Shown here: positions 44,673-56,900 of the stretch, one piece after another | How positions within the stretch are numbered: the first letter of the stretch is position 1 | How the letters are laid out: every line of letters starts with the position of its first letter | DNA from: Muscardinus avellanarius | Taxonomy: Eukaryota; Chordata; Mammalia; Rodentia; Gliridae | Direction: 5' to 3' | NCBI GenBank assembly: GCA_963383645.1 | Contig: OY726559.1 | Coordinates: forward strand, 127,265,235 to 127,329,234 | Length of the DNA: 64,000 bases | Notes under the pieces: generated by a model | Database searches by the model: none | What the model saw: the letters and a program-made list of their open reading frames with translations, nothing else | What the model was told of the DNA's origin: nothing | Position numbers and translations under genes: made by a program

Positions 44673-47600
44673 ATTGTTCTTGCCTATCACCCTTCACCCA
44701 GCTATTCATAGAGTGCTCAGCAACCAGGGCTTCCTAGGAATTGCTCTCATCTCATGGCAGAAGTACAAAGGGCCAGCTGCCTCATCTCAACTGGGAAGAA
44801 TGTTGGAAAGACCACCCCAGGCCAGTACTTGTATAGTCACCACTGAAACTCCATCCAAGGCCAAACTCTCCCCGGTACCAATCCTGCCAGCTACCCTTCC
44901 TCACAGATGTTTATCCTCAGAGTATTTTCTAGAACAATCCCTACACATTCATCTCTGTCTTACAACCAGCTTTCTGGCCTTCAGCCTACAGCAGTTAACA
45001 TTAAGAATGGTGACAGACAGCCGACACTACAATGGGACTTGGGAGCCAGAACTAGCCAGCATCAGTGGTGCCGTGAGACAAGGGACAATGCTGCCATTAA
45101 AACATTCAGGAGTGACCAACTGGGAAGGGAAACGAGTGGGAGGAGCATGATATGTCAGCTGTTGAGGAAACAGGTGAGCTAGGAACTTCAGTGACACTGG
45201 AATTGCATGGCTGTTGCTGGGGACAATTGTGGCTTTTAGAGGGAGATTGTGAAGTTCTGAGAGTATGAAAAACAAGGGGCTTCCTGGGGGAGGAAGTGGA
45301 AAGATGAAACTGAGGATGAGCACTAAGACCAGGACTCACTCCCAAAGAACAGAGCTCCAGAGAAGATCAAGTTTCCAACACAGGCAGATCTACCCTATCA
45401 AGAGTAGGGCCCAGGCTGGGGGAAAAACTAGAACCCTAAAACATAGGGTGGCATCAACTGTATTGCCTTGCTTCCTGCTTCCCGGAGCCCTCTATCCAGC
45501 ATAGGAACCCAATCCTCCCTATTGAAGGACAGTGCCTGTCATCATTTCCAGGTGATACAGAGGCCTGTCTCCTTTAGACAATATCCCCCACCCTAAGCTC
45601 AGCATCTGCCTCCAAAACCCCTTGTGTCCAAAAAAATAGGGTTAAGTCAAAATATAATCTAAGGTTCAAGGTTAGAAATCATAGTAAGAAACAGGAATGC
45701 TAACCTCTACAAATAAAAGAAATAACAAATGGAGAGCACAAAACAGATGATCTTTGGCTTTCTCTGCTCCTTTAAGTCTGAGAATTTCTATTGTCTATTT
45801 ACTTTCACTGTCCTCTCTTGTCCATCCTATGACAGACTTCTGGCCCCTGCCCTCTCCTCATTTAACTACTTATTCATTTAGTTAAAAGCACTACCACCCT
45901 GGAAAATCAAGTATATTGGTCAGAATCTAGTGCCTACACTGAGAGGATGCAAGAGAAAGACCAAATAAAGACAAATCATGGCACTGAAACGTGGTTCTTT
46001 GGCCCATGACCCTCTTTTACGATGCTCTGTAAATCTGGTCGGGAATGATAACTTTCATCGGCAAGTCACAATTATGGGATCTAATAGGCTGTATCAAGTA
46101 ATGCTTGCTGCATGAAATTTTATATTCTTACTAATCAATTTAAGATTACACTGATACCACTTACAATTGCATTTAAAATAATGTATCATCCCTATATTAA
46201 CAGTGATGGCAATATTTGTCTTGATGTTTTAATGTAAATATAGTCTTCCTTAACTATTTCAAAGGTTCTTCTATCCATTTCTTTTTCTAGTGCTATGCAA
46301 TACAAAATCTGAATGATTCCACTATCAGCTATTGCCTAAGGATATTAAGTAAAGAAAATCAACAAAACATCTTGGGGTGGACTCAGAAGTACACTACACA
46401 GTGTTGCTACTACAGTGTAACCTGCATTACAGGAGTGAGAGTAATTTAAAATAACTGGTGGTTTTTTATTATTTAATCTGATGGCTCCCTATATGATTTT
46501 TTAAATTTTATTTCTCCCTACTCATGTATATGCATAACTAAAGTGACTTATTTTCAGGCTTTGGACAGCAACTACTTTTAGAACGTGTATGGTTATAAAA
46601 GAAGAGGTTGCCAAAATTCAGAGTAGTACAATATGGAGCTCAGGTATCACGTGCCCAATCCTTGAATCTAACTTGATCATGATGCTGAAACCATCCCTTG
46701 CTGCACAAACCTTTGAAGAGCTCATCTGAGGGGGACGGAGTTGGATTCCCAGGTGTCACAACAGAGAAGATTCAGTGCTGTAGCAACATCCACCTTAAGT
46801 CCTCCAGGGCTGGAGACTTGAGACTTATACTGTACTTGTTGCTCATAACTGAGATGGCTAAAAAATTGGTGTTATTTTGAATCTAAAGCACCAGTAATAA
46901 AACAACATAAGATATTTTATGCATGTCAATACACAAATAACCTATTCTTAGTCTCTAGAAAAATGGAAACTGGAGCACATCTTTTATCCAGAATTGTCTT
47001 CAACATTTTGCAAATTTAACTTAAACTGTTAGGAGACTTGGCACTGTTAGTTTATCTTCCAATATAATCTGCAATGTCTCTCTGAATAAATATTAGCAAT
47101 TATTCGTGGAAAGGATCATCTACTAGGTTGGCTGGTGATTTATTTTTCTTCAGTTGAGTTGCAGATAAGCTAATGGAAAAAAATAATATGTACTGACCAT
47201 ATACATGTATATACCTAAAACATAGCCTGATACTATATTATGAGGAATATAAATAGAACACCATATTTGGTGTTTTACATATTTCTCTCTAAAAGTGATA
47301 GATGATGAAGGCAATAGATGAAATATAAAAAAGTTTAATAACATTAATAAATTTTAAATCAAATGAATACAAATTCATTTTGAGAACATATGGGACCTTT
47401 ATAAGTTTCCATATTGATGTACTAGATTAGGCTTTTATAAACGCCAAAATTTAATATTTTACAATTTATTTCTGGGTCCATAATATAGATATTATTTATG
47501 AAATTACAGTTTAAAAAACTCCTAGGTATCTGGAAATGAAGCAATATCTTCCCTTTGGGTTAAAGAAATGACAATATGAAAAATTATGAAATAGTGATTA

Positions 47601-47789
47601 TTGCTATAGCAATGGTACTATTAGTTTATCTTCCGATATCTTTAATGTGTCCCTAAATAAATTCATTCATTTACTCATGTCATAGGAAGCCATTCATATT
47701 AATTATACACTCCTGTGAAAGTAGTATATCATGGAATTTCACACAATAAAAACAATAGTACTCAAGGGGAGGTTTACAGTGGGCATGGT
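44673..47789. other. gene-free; holds the longest open frame, judged non-coding
   Basis: 44674-45150 is open for 158 codons on the plus strand, but it has no domain, and other frames in the same block are also open. From 45.7 to 47.8 kb the sequence is AT-rich and unnamed. No recent SINE occurs here, which makes it the longest SINE-free run in this half. Confidence 0.4.
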
Positions 47790-48345
47790 CCCCAGTATTC
47801 CACACCCTAATCTCATGGACCTGTGAATTTGATGACATAACATTCCTGTGATTCTGTTCTATAACATGGCATAATTGACCTGCAAACAGAGATGATTCAG
47901 GTGAGCCTAATTCAGTCTCATGAGTCCTTAAAGGAGAGTGTTGTCTCTGAATGGTGGCAAAAGAAAAAGGTAGAAGCTGAAGTCTGAGAGGTGAAAGAAT
48001 TGCATGAGGCCAGCTGACTTGACAGCGGAGGGCCATGCCAGGCAGGCAGGAATGGGAGTCACCCAAGAGCAGACAGCAGGATCCAGTGCAGGGAAATGAG
48101 GACCCACCTCTACAACAACATACAACTGAATTTTGCCATTAATCAGTGTGGTTGGAGAAGGGCTCATAAGAGAAGTTAGCCCTGTAAGAGAACTGCCAGC
48201 CCATCAGCTATCTGGATTTTAGCCTGGTGACGCCCTAAGCAGAGAATCCGGCCACGCCATGCTGGACTTCTGATCTGCAGAAACTTTTGTGTTGTTTTAA
48301 GCCACTACATTTGTGGTAATTAGTTACATAGCAACAGACAGGAGT
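47790..48345 (+). mobile_element. MLT1-like MaLR solo LTR
   Basis: CTAATCTCATGGACCTGTGA, GAGTCCTTAAAGGAGAGTG, CATGAGGCCAGCTGACTTG, CTGGACTTCTGATCTGCAG and GTTGTTTTAAGCCACTACAT...CATAGCAACAGACAG follow MLT1 LTR order. It is older and more diverged than the 11345 copy. Confidence 0.72.
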
Positions 48346-48889
48346 AAACCATTTAAAAACATGTAAAGTTTTTTAAGTACCACCTTAAACAGGTAACAGA
48401 TTTAAAAATACAGCTTTAAACATTTTAAATATCTAATAAGTAAAGACTATAATGAATATAGCATGTTCTTGCATTTTCAGCTGTAAAATTTTATAAATTT
48501 TCATTAAATTATACCTGTTAGCTTTGTTATTGAAACTATCTGGACTTTTGATAATATTTTTGTCTGTTTGACTTATCATTAAACAAAGGAAGTGAGTTTA
48601 AATCTCCTACTATGGAAGGGGACTTATGAATTTATCTTTGTCATTTTATCAATTTTGCCTTATTTATTTTATAGTTATTTTATTAATTGCATACATATTT
48701 AGATATGTTATTATGTTCTTGGTAAACCAAACTTTTATCATGTTATAGTTACCCTTTCTACCACAAAGGTGCTCTCTAATTTCAAAGCCCCTATTTTTCA
48801 TATAAAATGTATATTTGTATATATTTATGCATATACTCATATGCATATACACACACTATGTGTGCATGTGTATGTATGCACACACACCC

Positions 48890-49068
48890 ATGGTACTAAG
48901 AATTGAACCCAGGGGAATTCTACCTTTGAGATACACCCCCAGACCTATTTAATTCTTTTATTATGAAATAGGGCCTCACTAAGTTGCTGAGGCTAGTGGT
49001 GAACCTGTGATCCTCCTGTCTCAGCTCTCCAAGTACTGGAATTACAAGCATGTGCCACCATGCCAGGC
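48890..49068 (-). repeat. B1-dID SINE, type I, next to a (TA/CA) alternating stretch
   Basis: GGTACTAAGAATTGAACCCA through AAGCATGTGCCACCATGCCA. 48800-48888 is alternating purine-pyrimidine (TATGCATATACACAC..., GTGTGCATGTGTATG), probably tail-derived. Confidence 0.88.
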
Positions 49069-49344
49069 GTATACACACTTTCTTTTGGCTAATACTTACC
49101 TGATATATCTTTTCCTATCCTTTACTTTCAATTTTTTATTTAAGTATGCTTTAGTTTCATAAAGTTAGATGTTTAAATCTTAACTGGCAGTCTGTCTTTT
49201 AAGTTGGGATTTAGTTTGACAATTTATAAATATGGTGAATATTTATATACAAGGATTTTATACAACTTAGTTTTAGTTTCAATGTACTAGATTTTTTTTC
49301 TGTTTTAACTTTAACTCTCTTTTGCTCTCTTTTAAAAATTAAAA

Positions 49345-49548
49345 CTCACGCTTGTAATCCCCGCACTAGGTAGGCTGAGTCAGGAGGATCGCATAGGTTC
49401 GAAGCCAGCCTCAGCTACTTAGTGAGGCTCTCAGCAACTTAGTGAGACCCTGTTTCCAAATAAAATAGAAAATAGGGCTGGGAGTATAGCCCGGAGGTAG
49501 AAAGCCCCTGGGTTCCCCCACCAGTATCACTAATTAATTAATTAAAAC
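49345..49548 (+). repeat. B1-dID SINE, 5' truncated
   Basis: Begins at ACGCTTGTAATCCCCGCAC, missing the first bases of the left arm, and runs through CCCGGAGGTAGAAAGCCCCT to a (TTAA)n tail. AATTAAAAC flanks both sides. Confidence 0.92.
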
Positions 49549-49555
49549 CCTAAGC

Positions 49556-49738
49556 TGGGCATGGTGACCCAGGCTTGAAATCTCAGTACTTGGGAGTAAG
49601 TAGTGAGGTTCTCAGCAACCTAGTGAGATCCTGTTTCCAAATAAAGAAATAAAATTGGCTGGGGAGTGTAGCTTGGAGGTAGAATGACTCTAGGTTTATA
49701 ATTCCTAGTAGTACCAATAAATAAATAAATAAATAAAT
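49556..49738 (+). repeat. B1-dID SINE with left-arm deletion
   Basis: AGCTGGGCATGGTGACCCAG, then a left arm missing about 40 bases (TACTTGGGAGTAAGTAGTG), right arm GTGTAGCTTGGAGGTAGAATG and (AAAT)n tail. Adjacent to the previous copy and in the same direction. Confidence 0.88.
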
Positions 49739-50148
49739 ACCCTAACAAAGTTAGAACCTTATCCTATTCCCATATTCCTTGATTTCTTCCCCCACCCACA
49801 TACTCCTATTCTAAACTCCCCTCTTACTGATACCATGTAGAATTTTAATACTGAGTTATTAAGCATATTTTTTCTTTTTCTTTTTCTTAGCTTAACGATA
49901 GAGGGAAAAAAAATATCTGATCTTTGCCCACATACTTTATCATCACATCTTTTATATATCTTGCAGAATCTTCTGGATTTGTTTTTGCATTTACTTGGAT
50001 GCTTCTTTTAAAAGTATTTTTAATGTGGATCTTCATGTTGTGGACCATCTGCAGCCTTGTAGGTCTGAGAATAAATGTGCTACATTTTTATATTTAAATA
50101 ATAAAACATCTGGATAATTTTTTATATTTAAAACACTAGAGGTCCTTA

Positions 50149-50345
50149 GCCGAGCGTGGTGGGGCACGCTTGTAATCCCCAAGCTAGGGAGGCGGAGACA
50201 GGAGGATCGCGCAGGTTCGAAGGCAGGGTGCTGGCTTAAGAGACCCTGTTTCCAAATTTTAAAAAGTATAAAATAGGTCTGGGAGTGTAGCCCGGAGGTA
50301 GAAGGGCTTCCAGGAACCCCAGTACCACCAAAAAAAAAAGAAACC
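50149..50345 (+). repeat. B1-dID SINE, type II, with 15-bp TSD
   Basis: GCCGAGCGTGGTGGGGCACG, GGTGCTGGCTTAAGAGACCC and GAAGGGCTTCCAGGAACCCC. CACTAGAGGTCCTTA (50134-50148) and CACTAAAGGTCCTTA (50346-50360) are a target-site duplication with one change. Confidence 0.96.
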
Positions 50346-50360
50346 CACTAAAGGTCCTTA

Positions 50361-50625
50361 CCAAAGGAAGGAGAGAACGATTTGAAACATGAGAGATGGA
50401 GAGAAAGATCATGACTATCGAGACAAAGGTTGGACTCAACGCCAAGGGTCGTGGGCAGCAGACAGAAGCCAGAAGCAGAAAAGGGGAGGATTGCCTTCAG
50501 AATCTCCAGAGGAGACCACACTGCTGACACATCTATTTCAAACTTCTGGCCTCCCAAACTATACAGCAATAAATATTTGTTGTTTTAAGTCATTTGTTAT
50601 GGCTTCCATCATGAACTAATAAATA
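50361..50625 (+). mobile_element. MLT1-like LTR, 3' part
   Basis: CACATCTATTTCAAACTTCTGG, CCTCCCAAACTATACAGC, AATAAATATTTGTTGTTTTAAG and ATGGCTTCCATCATGAACTAATA match the MLT1 3' half. The 5' half is not recognisable. Confidence 0.65.
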
Positions 50626-53600
50626 AGGGTTGGCATCTGTTAATTGTTTCTTCCCATGAGACCAGATCACATTTTCCTGGCTCTTAATATGTTGAATGAT
50701 TTTAGATTGTACCCTAAATACACTTGCAAATATTCTATTTGCATTTGTAAATATTAAGGTTAAAATATTCTGTATTACACTCTATTTCTCTGAAGAATGT
50801 TGGCGTTTTTGTTTTAACAGACGATTAACTTGGTTAGACTCAGACTACAGACTGTCTCATCTGAAGTGGGGACAGGGCAGGCAGACCTCAGTTTAGTTTT
50901 AAGCCTCTGTGCATTGTGCTTCCACTTTGTCTCATGCATCTCATGATTCAGGGATCAGTCAGAAATTTGCACTGAGTCTAAACACAGAAGTTGGTGTTCC
51001 TCTCCTCTAGCTTTTTTCTTTGGTGGGTGTTTCCCTAATACTCTTGGCAGTCCTGGTTGACCAGAGCTCTTTTCCCTGATTACTCTGTCCAAAAATTCAA
51101 TATCAGTTCTAGTTTCCACTGAGCCATGAAACTTACTCCATGGAACTTTCCCTCTTCAAAGCTCCATTTTCCCTCCAAAATCTACCTACCTCATTTTAGT
51201 CTCCAAAGCCCTCACAGAGTTGCTTTTGGTATTTGGAGTAAAATTTGTAGTTTTATTTATAGAAGAATTGACTAGTTAAATGCCTACATTTTTAAATGAA
51301 GGGCAGAACTCAGCAACAGCATTTTTAAAACCTTTTAAGTAAATCCAGCAGTAGATAACCACTGTTCTTAGGTATAATCTAGGATTGACTTTATGTGGTA
51401 GGCACAGATTGTCATGTTGATAAACCACCTAGACAAGAACAGAAAACCAAGCTTGAACATAGGCTGATGTCAATTTTTATTCCAGAGCCCGAGCTCTTCT
51501 TAGAAACCCTCCTACAATTAGAAATGAAAAGTAACTTTAGTTTTAAGACATAATAATTGTGTAAATAGTTGATCCTTCTTAGATACTGGAACTCAAGTTT
51601 CTGCTCATCTTCCCTATACACACATACCTTAAAACTCTTTGGGCTCAGCATTAATTTTCCAAAGTATTTATTCATTTACATTCATAGCTCCAGCATATCA
51701 TCTATCAAAAAAAGGCCAACACATGATAAATCTGTACTTAAATTATGCCATTCAGAATAACATGTGCAACATACTGTTTGATAGTGTTCAATCAGTTAAT
51801 GATGCAATTATCAAATGGCTAATAGTAAGTAATGATGTCCATGTGAAATATTTTTTTTAATAGCGGAGCACCTTTCCCAGATCCTCTAAACAAGTTCATC
51901 AACTGCTATTTCTTTTGTCACTTAAAAATAAAAACTGTCAGCTCACACAAACTCCAATTTGAATCAGTTCACGATGGCCCCTGCCTTGCATTTAAATTGA
52001 AAACATAATTTCCAGACCTTCTTCACAAATGAAATTGTTGTTATTATTCAGTTTTCCATATGTGAGAAGCTGTCACCTCTGTCAACTTTAGCGCATCTCC
52101 ATTTATGACTCCAAAATCTAACTCACGGGTCTCAACACACTCTCTCTATCTCAAGTGTAAAGGTAATTTCTCTCCTAATGCACGAAGAGCTTGATGAGAG
52201 CCAAGTTCCTGCTTTGAATATTTGTTCCTATCATCTCTTAATAACATATTAATTCCTCTAATGTCCTTCACATATGCCAGATGTCTCTGCTCCTTGGATA
52301 TTTCCTGATACAGGATTTAAGAACTGTCACTACCTACTGCCAGAAGGATGCCACTCAGGGCAAGATTATATTCCCTTCTCAGTCCTGCTCCATGAAAACT
52401 AACCTCTGACTGCTAGTCTTGCTCAGACATTCTTTCTCTGGAACTATGATCATAACCCAGTACTTTTTAAATTTAAAACAAAGTCCATTTCTCTGTAATT
52501 CCTACCTAACCCAGGGGCTGGCCAGCTGGGAAGAGAGAAATGAGATTGACATAAAAAACAGTCTCAGACTCTGAAAGTGACTTCAGGGGTGGGCAGGGGT
52601 ATTGGTATAGATATCTCACTCAAGGGACACCAATTAATAAACATTCTAAGCATAATGACCAGAACAGAACACTATAAATATTTCCATGTTCTAAGAGTGA
52701 AAAAACTGAAGACATATTTTGGAGGTTATAGATTTGGAGTGGATTTTTGTTTTGTTTTGTTTTGTTTTGAAGGAGGATTGAAACAAAGAACTGAAATGAT
52801 CTACATAATAAGGGAAGCTATTGCATTACAAATTGAGTTTAGGATTCTCTGGGATATCAGGAAGAGGGAGTGCCAGATGTGTGGGGAGGAGGGTTGAAGT
52901 AAAAGAATGAGAGAGGGTTCTGCTCTGAATAGATTCAAGCCTGGGCCATTCCCAGCATAGAGATGGCTGATAGCCACTGAGTGGTTATGGAACAGGATAA
53001 AGGACTCAGTCTTCACCTCTCATCTCCCCATCTCCCTTGTCATCATGTCCTCAAGGGTATTAAACACAAGAGTCCCGGGATTCAGTGGGGAAACCAGCAT
53101 CAGCACTTGGGACAGCAAGTGATGGGAAGGGCAGCCTTGCCTTTGCTCTCCACCTTTTGTGGCTGGCATGAGATCCCAGCATATCTAGAGAGGATGATGG
53201 CCCAAGAGCACCAGCATCCAACTCAATGGAAACCTACAGTGGACTAGCAGGTGCTGGTAAGTTATAAAATGACAAGGAATGGACAACAGAGTACCCCTTC
53301 CTCCACTATACTCCAAAGACCAGCCTGGTCCCAGCCAGTACCCAGGCAGGTACAGATAACTAAGCTATACTTATCCTAGGTTTTGAGAAATGTGTCATGG
53401 AAAGCCAAATGTGGCACCCAGAATTCTGAAACACGCTAAGTTCTGATGCATTACACCTTGCTGCTCACCAAATGCTGCCATGCTTTTATTGACATTGACA
53501 AGTTGGTCTTGTCCTGGGTTCATATTAAAAGAACACCGCTCATAATAGGCACTGCTTCTGATACCATCTCTGATAGTATGAATCTGTAGACAGAGCAGCT

Positions 53601-54201
53601 TCTTAACAAGAAGAGACATCTAACCAAGGCAAAAATCTCTATCCTTCTACAATGTGAGGTCCCTCACCACGGACTTCACTGAGTCCACACTACATAACTC
53701 CCCCAGCAACCCTGAGATTGTTGAAATTCAACCCCAGGGAAGCCCCTGGCAATCAGTGTAGAGAAGCAACTCTTCTGTTGTTTTTCAAAGACTGTATAAA
53801 CCTAGGACAGACACAGCAGGGCAGATGTCTCAAGAAACTGCAAGTATTGTCAGGGACTGTGGATCTCAATTTAGTTAGAAATGAGAAGGGAATAGTGTAT
53901 ATTGAAGTCCCACTTTGGGCTAAGCTATGTTAGACATATTCATTGACACGAGAGCACTCTATTTTTATAATTCCTTTGGAAAATTGGCTCTATAAGGGCA
54001 CAGGAGCTTATACCAGTAGGGGATGGCATTGGCCTCAGATTGAACACCAAGCCCACCATCTTTTTACATTGATATGGTTTCTCAGAAGGTGCACCAGTGA
54101 TGAAGGTACAGCTCCAAATTCACAGAATACTGTGGAATTTCTGGGTTCCAAGCTGAGATTTACAACCTATTTGTACATCATGGCTTCAATTTAGTAGGTC
54201 T
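50626..54201. other. gene-free, long repeat-poor interval
   Basis: About 3.6 kb without a recognised recent insertion. A (TTTTG)n run lies at 52746-52769. 51880-52110 is repeat-free with TTTAAATTGAAAACATAATT-type words. Open frames at 52577-52897 and 53395-53619 have no recognised domain. The lack of SINEs may reflect constraint, a hypothesis only. Confidence 0.4.
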
Positions 54202-54215
54202 AGGCCACCATTTTT

Positions 54216-54426
54216 TTTTTTTTTTGCAGGTCTGGGGATGGAACCCAGAGTCATTTGACCTCTGAGCTATACCCCCTGCCCAATTTTTTATTCTTTATTT
54301 TGAAACAGGGTCTCACTGAGTTGCAGAGGGCCTCACTAAGTAGCTGAGGCTGTCTGCGAACTGCGATCCTCCAGTCTCAGCCTCCCAAATTCTGGGATTG
54401 CAAGCGTGCACCACCACACCCGGCTA
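54216..54426 (-). repeat. B1-dID SINE, type I, 14-bp perfect TSD
   Basis: Reverse copy with T tail, GGTCTGGGGATGGAACCCAG and GCACCACCACACCCGGCTA. AGGCCACCATTTTT lies at 54202-54215 and 54427-54440. Confidence 0.96.
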
Positions 54427-54440
54427 AGGCCACCATTTTT

Positions 54441-55508
54441 AAAAAGTAAAATAGAAGAGAATAGTATATTGCACAAAGTGTAGGTAAGTGCTAATTTGTG
54501 AAAATATGTGTTCTATTAAAAATGTTTAAAAGAATTTTAAAATTATTAAGACAAAAACTATTGAATAGCAGAAGCTTAGGCAAGTTTATTGGCCTCATGG
54601 TAGTCCTCATAAAATGGGGATTAGGACATATCTGAACCAATCTGACTTAAAGAAGGAAGCTTCAAAAAAGATTTCCACAGCCTAAATTCCCATAATAGCC
54701 AAGCCCCACATAACTATTTCTAATCCTCATTCAACCCATCACCATACTTCCTGTCTCTGAAGGAGATGAAAGGTAGATGGGTAGATGAACTTCATGAATA
54801 AAGATAGTTTCTACTGGAACAGAAGCCCCCAGTCCTTGAAGACTCAGACTCCACCTTCAAACTCTGCCTTCTCCAGTGACCATGAGCATCCTTCTAGTCC
54901 TCAACCTACAATGTCTGACTATGAATTCCAAAAAGAGCACAACCAGAAATCATAGGCCTAACCTCAAAACTCCTTAAATCTAGATTTTATGTGCCTGATA
55001 GATAATCCTACCCTTTCTCACCAATGACCATGTTGGCAGCCACTGAAAAGTATGTTTATTTAACAGAAGGATCCCTGCCCTATCAGGAACAGCTAGAAGA
55101 ATCTAGCCAGAAGGACCATCTAGAAGGATCTAACACTTTTTTGTCTTGAGACTTTTCAGCAATGACTGGGGAGGGGGACAACTTTAAAACATACCCTGCT
55201 CTCCTCCAAGCTTATCATTAATTCTGCTGGAATATGGCACCTCTGTGTACTATTATAACTATATTAAGCATTTACCTTCTCTTCTGTTCCTTCCTCATTT
55301 CCCATCTTTCAAGCGACTGAGCAAGTTTCTTGGCAATATATTTCTTGGCAATATATGGTATTGGCATAAAAACAGAGGAAATGATCCTTGCTCCTAATGG
55401 TAATTCCTCACATTTAGATGCTGTTTTCTAATCAACGAGGCATATTGCTGCCTTATCACAGTTAATCCAGTTAATCATCTGTCCAACAAGAACTAAACTA
55501 ACAGAACT
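54441..55508. other. gene-free; 15-bp tandem duplication at 55326-55355
   Basis: TTTCTTGGCAATATA occurs twice back to back (55326-55340, 55341-55355). Otherwise unique-looking sequence. Confidence 0.5.
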
Positions 55509-55690
55509 TTTTTTTTTTTTTTGGTACTTGGGATTGAACCCAAGGTCACTATACCTCTAAGCTACATCCCTAGTCCTTTTATTTTGAAACAGGGTCTTTC
55601 TCAGTTGCTAAGACTAGTCTCAAACCTGTGATCTTCCTATCCCAGTCTCCCAAGTACTGGAATTATAGGTGTTTGTCTCCACACCTAGAA
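55509..55690 (-). repeat. B1-dID SINE, diverged
   Basis: T tail, GGTACTTGGGATTGAACCC, TTTATTTTGAAACAGGGTC and a left arm ending TTTGTCTCCACACCTAGA. AGAACTT-like words flank it. Confidence 0.87.
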
Positions 55691-55929
55691 TGACTCAGAA
55701 CTCTTAGAACTTCAAAAATCATAGAGACTATGCTGCCTTTCTGTGCTCACATAGTCAATCAGTAGGTGCTGAATTTGCCCCAAAGTTTGACCCTGATAAC
55801 CCTGTCATATGCTCACAAGATCCACAAGGCCTCCTCACAGACAAGCCCACCATCCCGGGGCCTTAATAATGACAGTAATCATCACCAAAGCAATATAGAT
55901 AATGGGATAAACTCTGCTTCATATGGAGC

Positions 55930-56060
55930 ATGTTCCAGGGAGCATATAATTTGCTCTTCATTGCAACTCTGTAAGGTTAGGGATCATTAGTCTGCCCATT
56001 TTACAGATGAGTTATGGAAGCTGAGAAGTAGTAACGGTGCTTCTCCAAGGCTCCTTGGCT
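55930..56060 (-). repeat. MIR-like relic
   Basis: CATTGCAACTCTGTAAGGTTAG, then CTGCCCATTTTACAGATGAG, then GGAAGCTGAGAAGTAG matches the reverse MIR 3' half and core. Confidence 0.6.
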
Positions 56061-56712
56061 AGAAAGGGGCCTGCTGGGTGGTGAGCCCAGGCATAACTGT
56101 GTGCTACATCACTTTCCACTCAGTAATTACATCTTGTAATGTCCTTTAACCCAGGGGGTTCTTTTTACATTTCTCAGGCTATTTAGATATTATCATTCTC
56201 CTTTTAAAGATGAAGAAATGAAACCTGGATAAAATATTTTGGAGAAATATAAAATTTCAGAGTTGAAAGGGACACTAAAGTTTAATAATTTCGCTCCTTT
56301 ATTTTTTTCAGTAGATGAGAAAAGGAGTGCAGGGACATGTCGTGACTCTCCTGCCTTAGACAGCCCACTGGTGGCACAGACCAGAAGTAACTCCAGGTCT
56401 CCTGAGCCCATCTCTGCCCAGGAGGCTTCTCAACGATGGGGGAAATGGCCATTTCTGAGCCACTGATTTCATTTCTCTGAACCTTAGCGTATTCATTTAT
56501 TTGGGCTGCCATAGCAAAATACCACACACTGGGTGGCTTAAACAACAGAAAATTATTTTCTCACAGTTGTGGAGGCTGGCAGTCCAAAATCAAGGCATCA
56601 GCAGCAGTGGGGTTTCTCCAAAGGCCTCTCTCCTTGGCTCACAACTAGCAAGCATCTTCTTCACATGACAACTCTGTACACACTTGCATCCCTTGGTCTC
56701 TCCCTTTTCTTA

Positions 56713-56716
<4 letters not shown>

Positions 56717-56752
<36 letters not shown>

Positions 56753-56900
56753 TGTGTTGAACCCAGGGATATTCTAACTCCAAGATATACACCTAGCCTT
56801 TTTAGTTTTCACTGTGAAATGGGGTCTTGACAATTTGCCAAGGGTCTTGGTAAGTTACTGAGGCTGTCCCTGAAGCTGGGATACTCCTCTCTCAGCCTCC
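56717..56900 (-). repeat. B1-dID SINE with (GT)n, nested in the LTR
   Basis: (GT)n at 56717-56757, then TTGAACCCAGGGATATTC, TTCACTGTGAAATGGGGTC and GATACTCCTCTCTCAGCCTCC. The left arm is cut short where the duplicated LTR segment begins, so the end of the SINE was lost in that rearrangement. Confidence 0.85.

Larger units (their letters stand above)
48440..50130 (-). mobile_element. old LINE-1 relic, reverse, with three SINE insertions
   Basis: GGAAGTGAGTTTAAATCTCC, CAAAGGTGCTCTCTAATTTC, TTTTGGCTAATACTTACCTG, TATATCTTTTCCTATCC and TTAACTGGCAGTCTGTC read as reverse-strand old L1 ORF2 5' region. The stretch after 49740 is less clear. The SINEs at 48890, 49345 and 49556 landed in it later. Confidence 0.55.

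Noticed and set aside
44674..45150. 158-codon open frame, the longest in the window
   Set aside because: No domain, no family resemblance, overlapping frames on both strands are also open, and no splice or promoter context. Length is compatible with chance in moderate-GC sequence.
47680..48066. 128-codon minus-strand frame
   Set aside because: It lies in the MLT1-like LTR at 47790-48345, read antisense, so it is not a gene.
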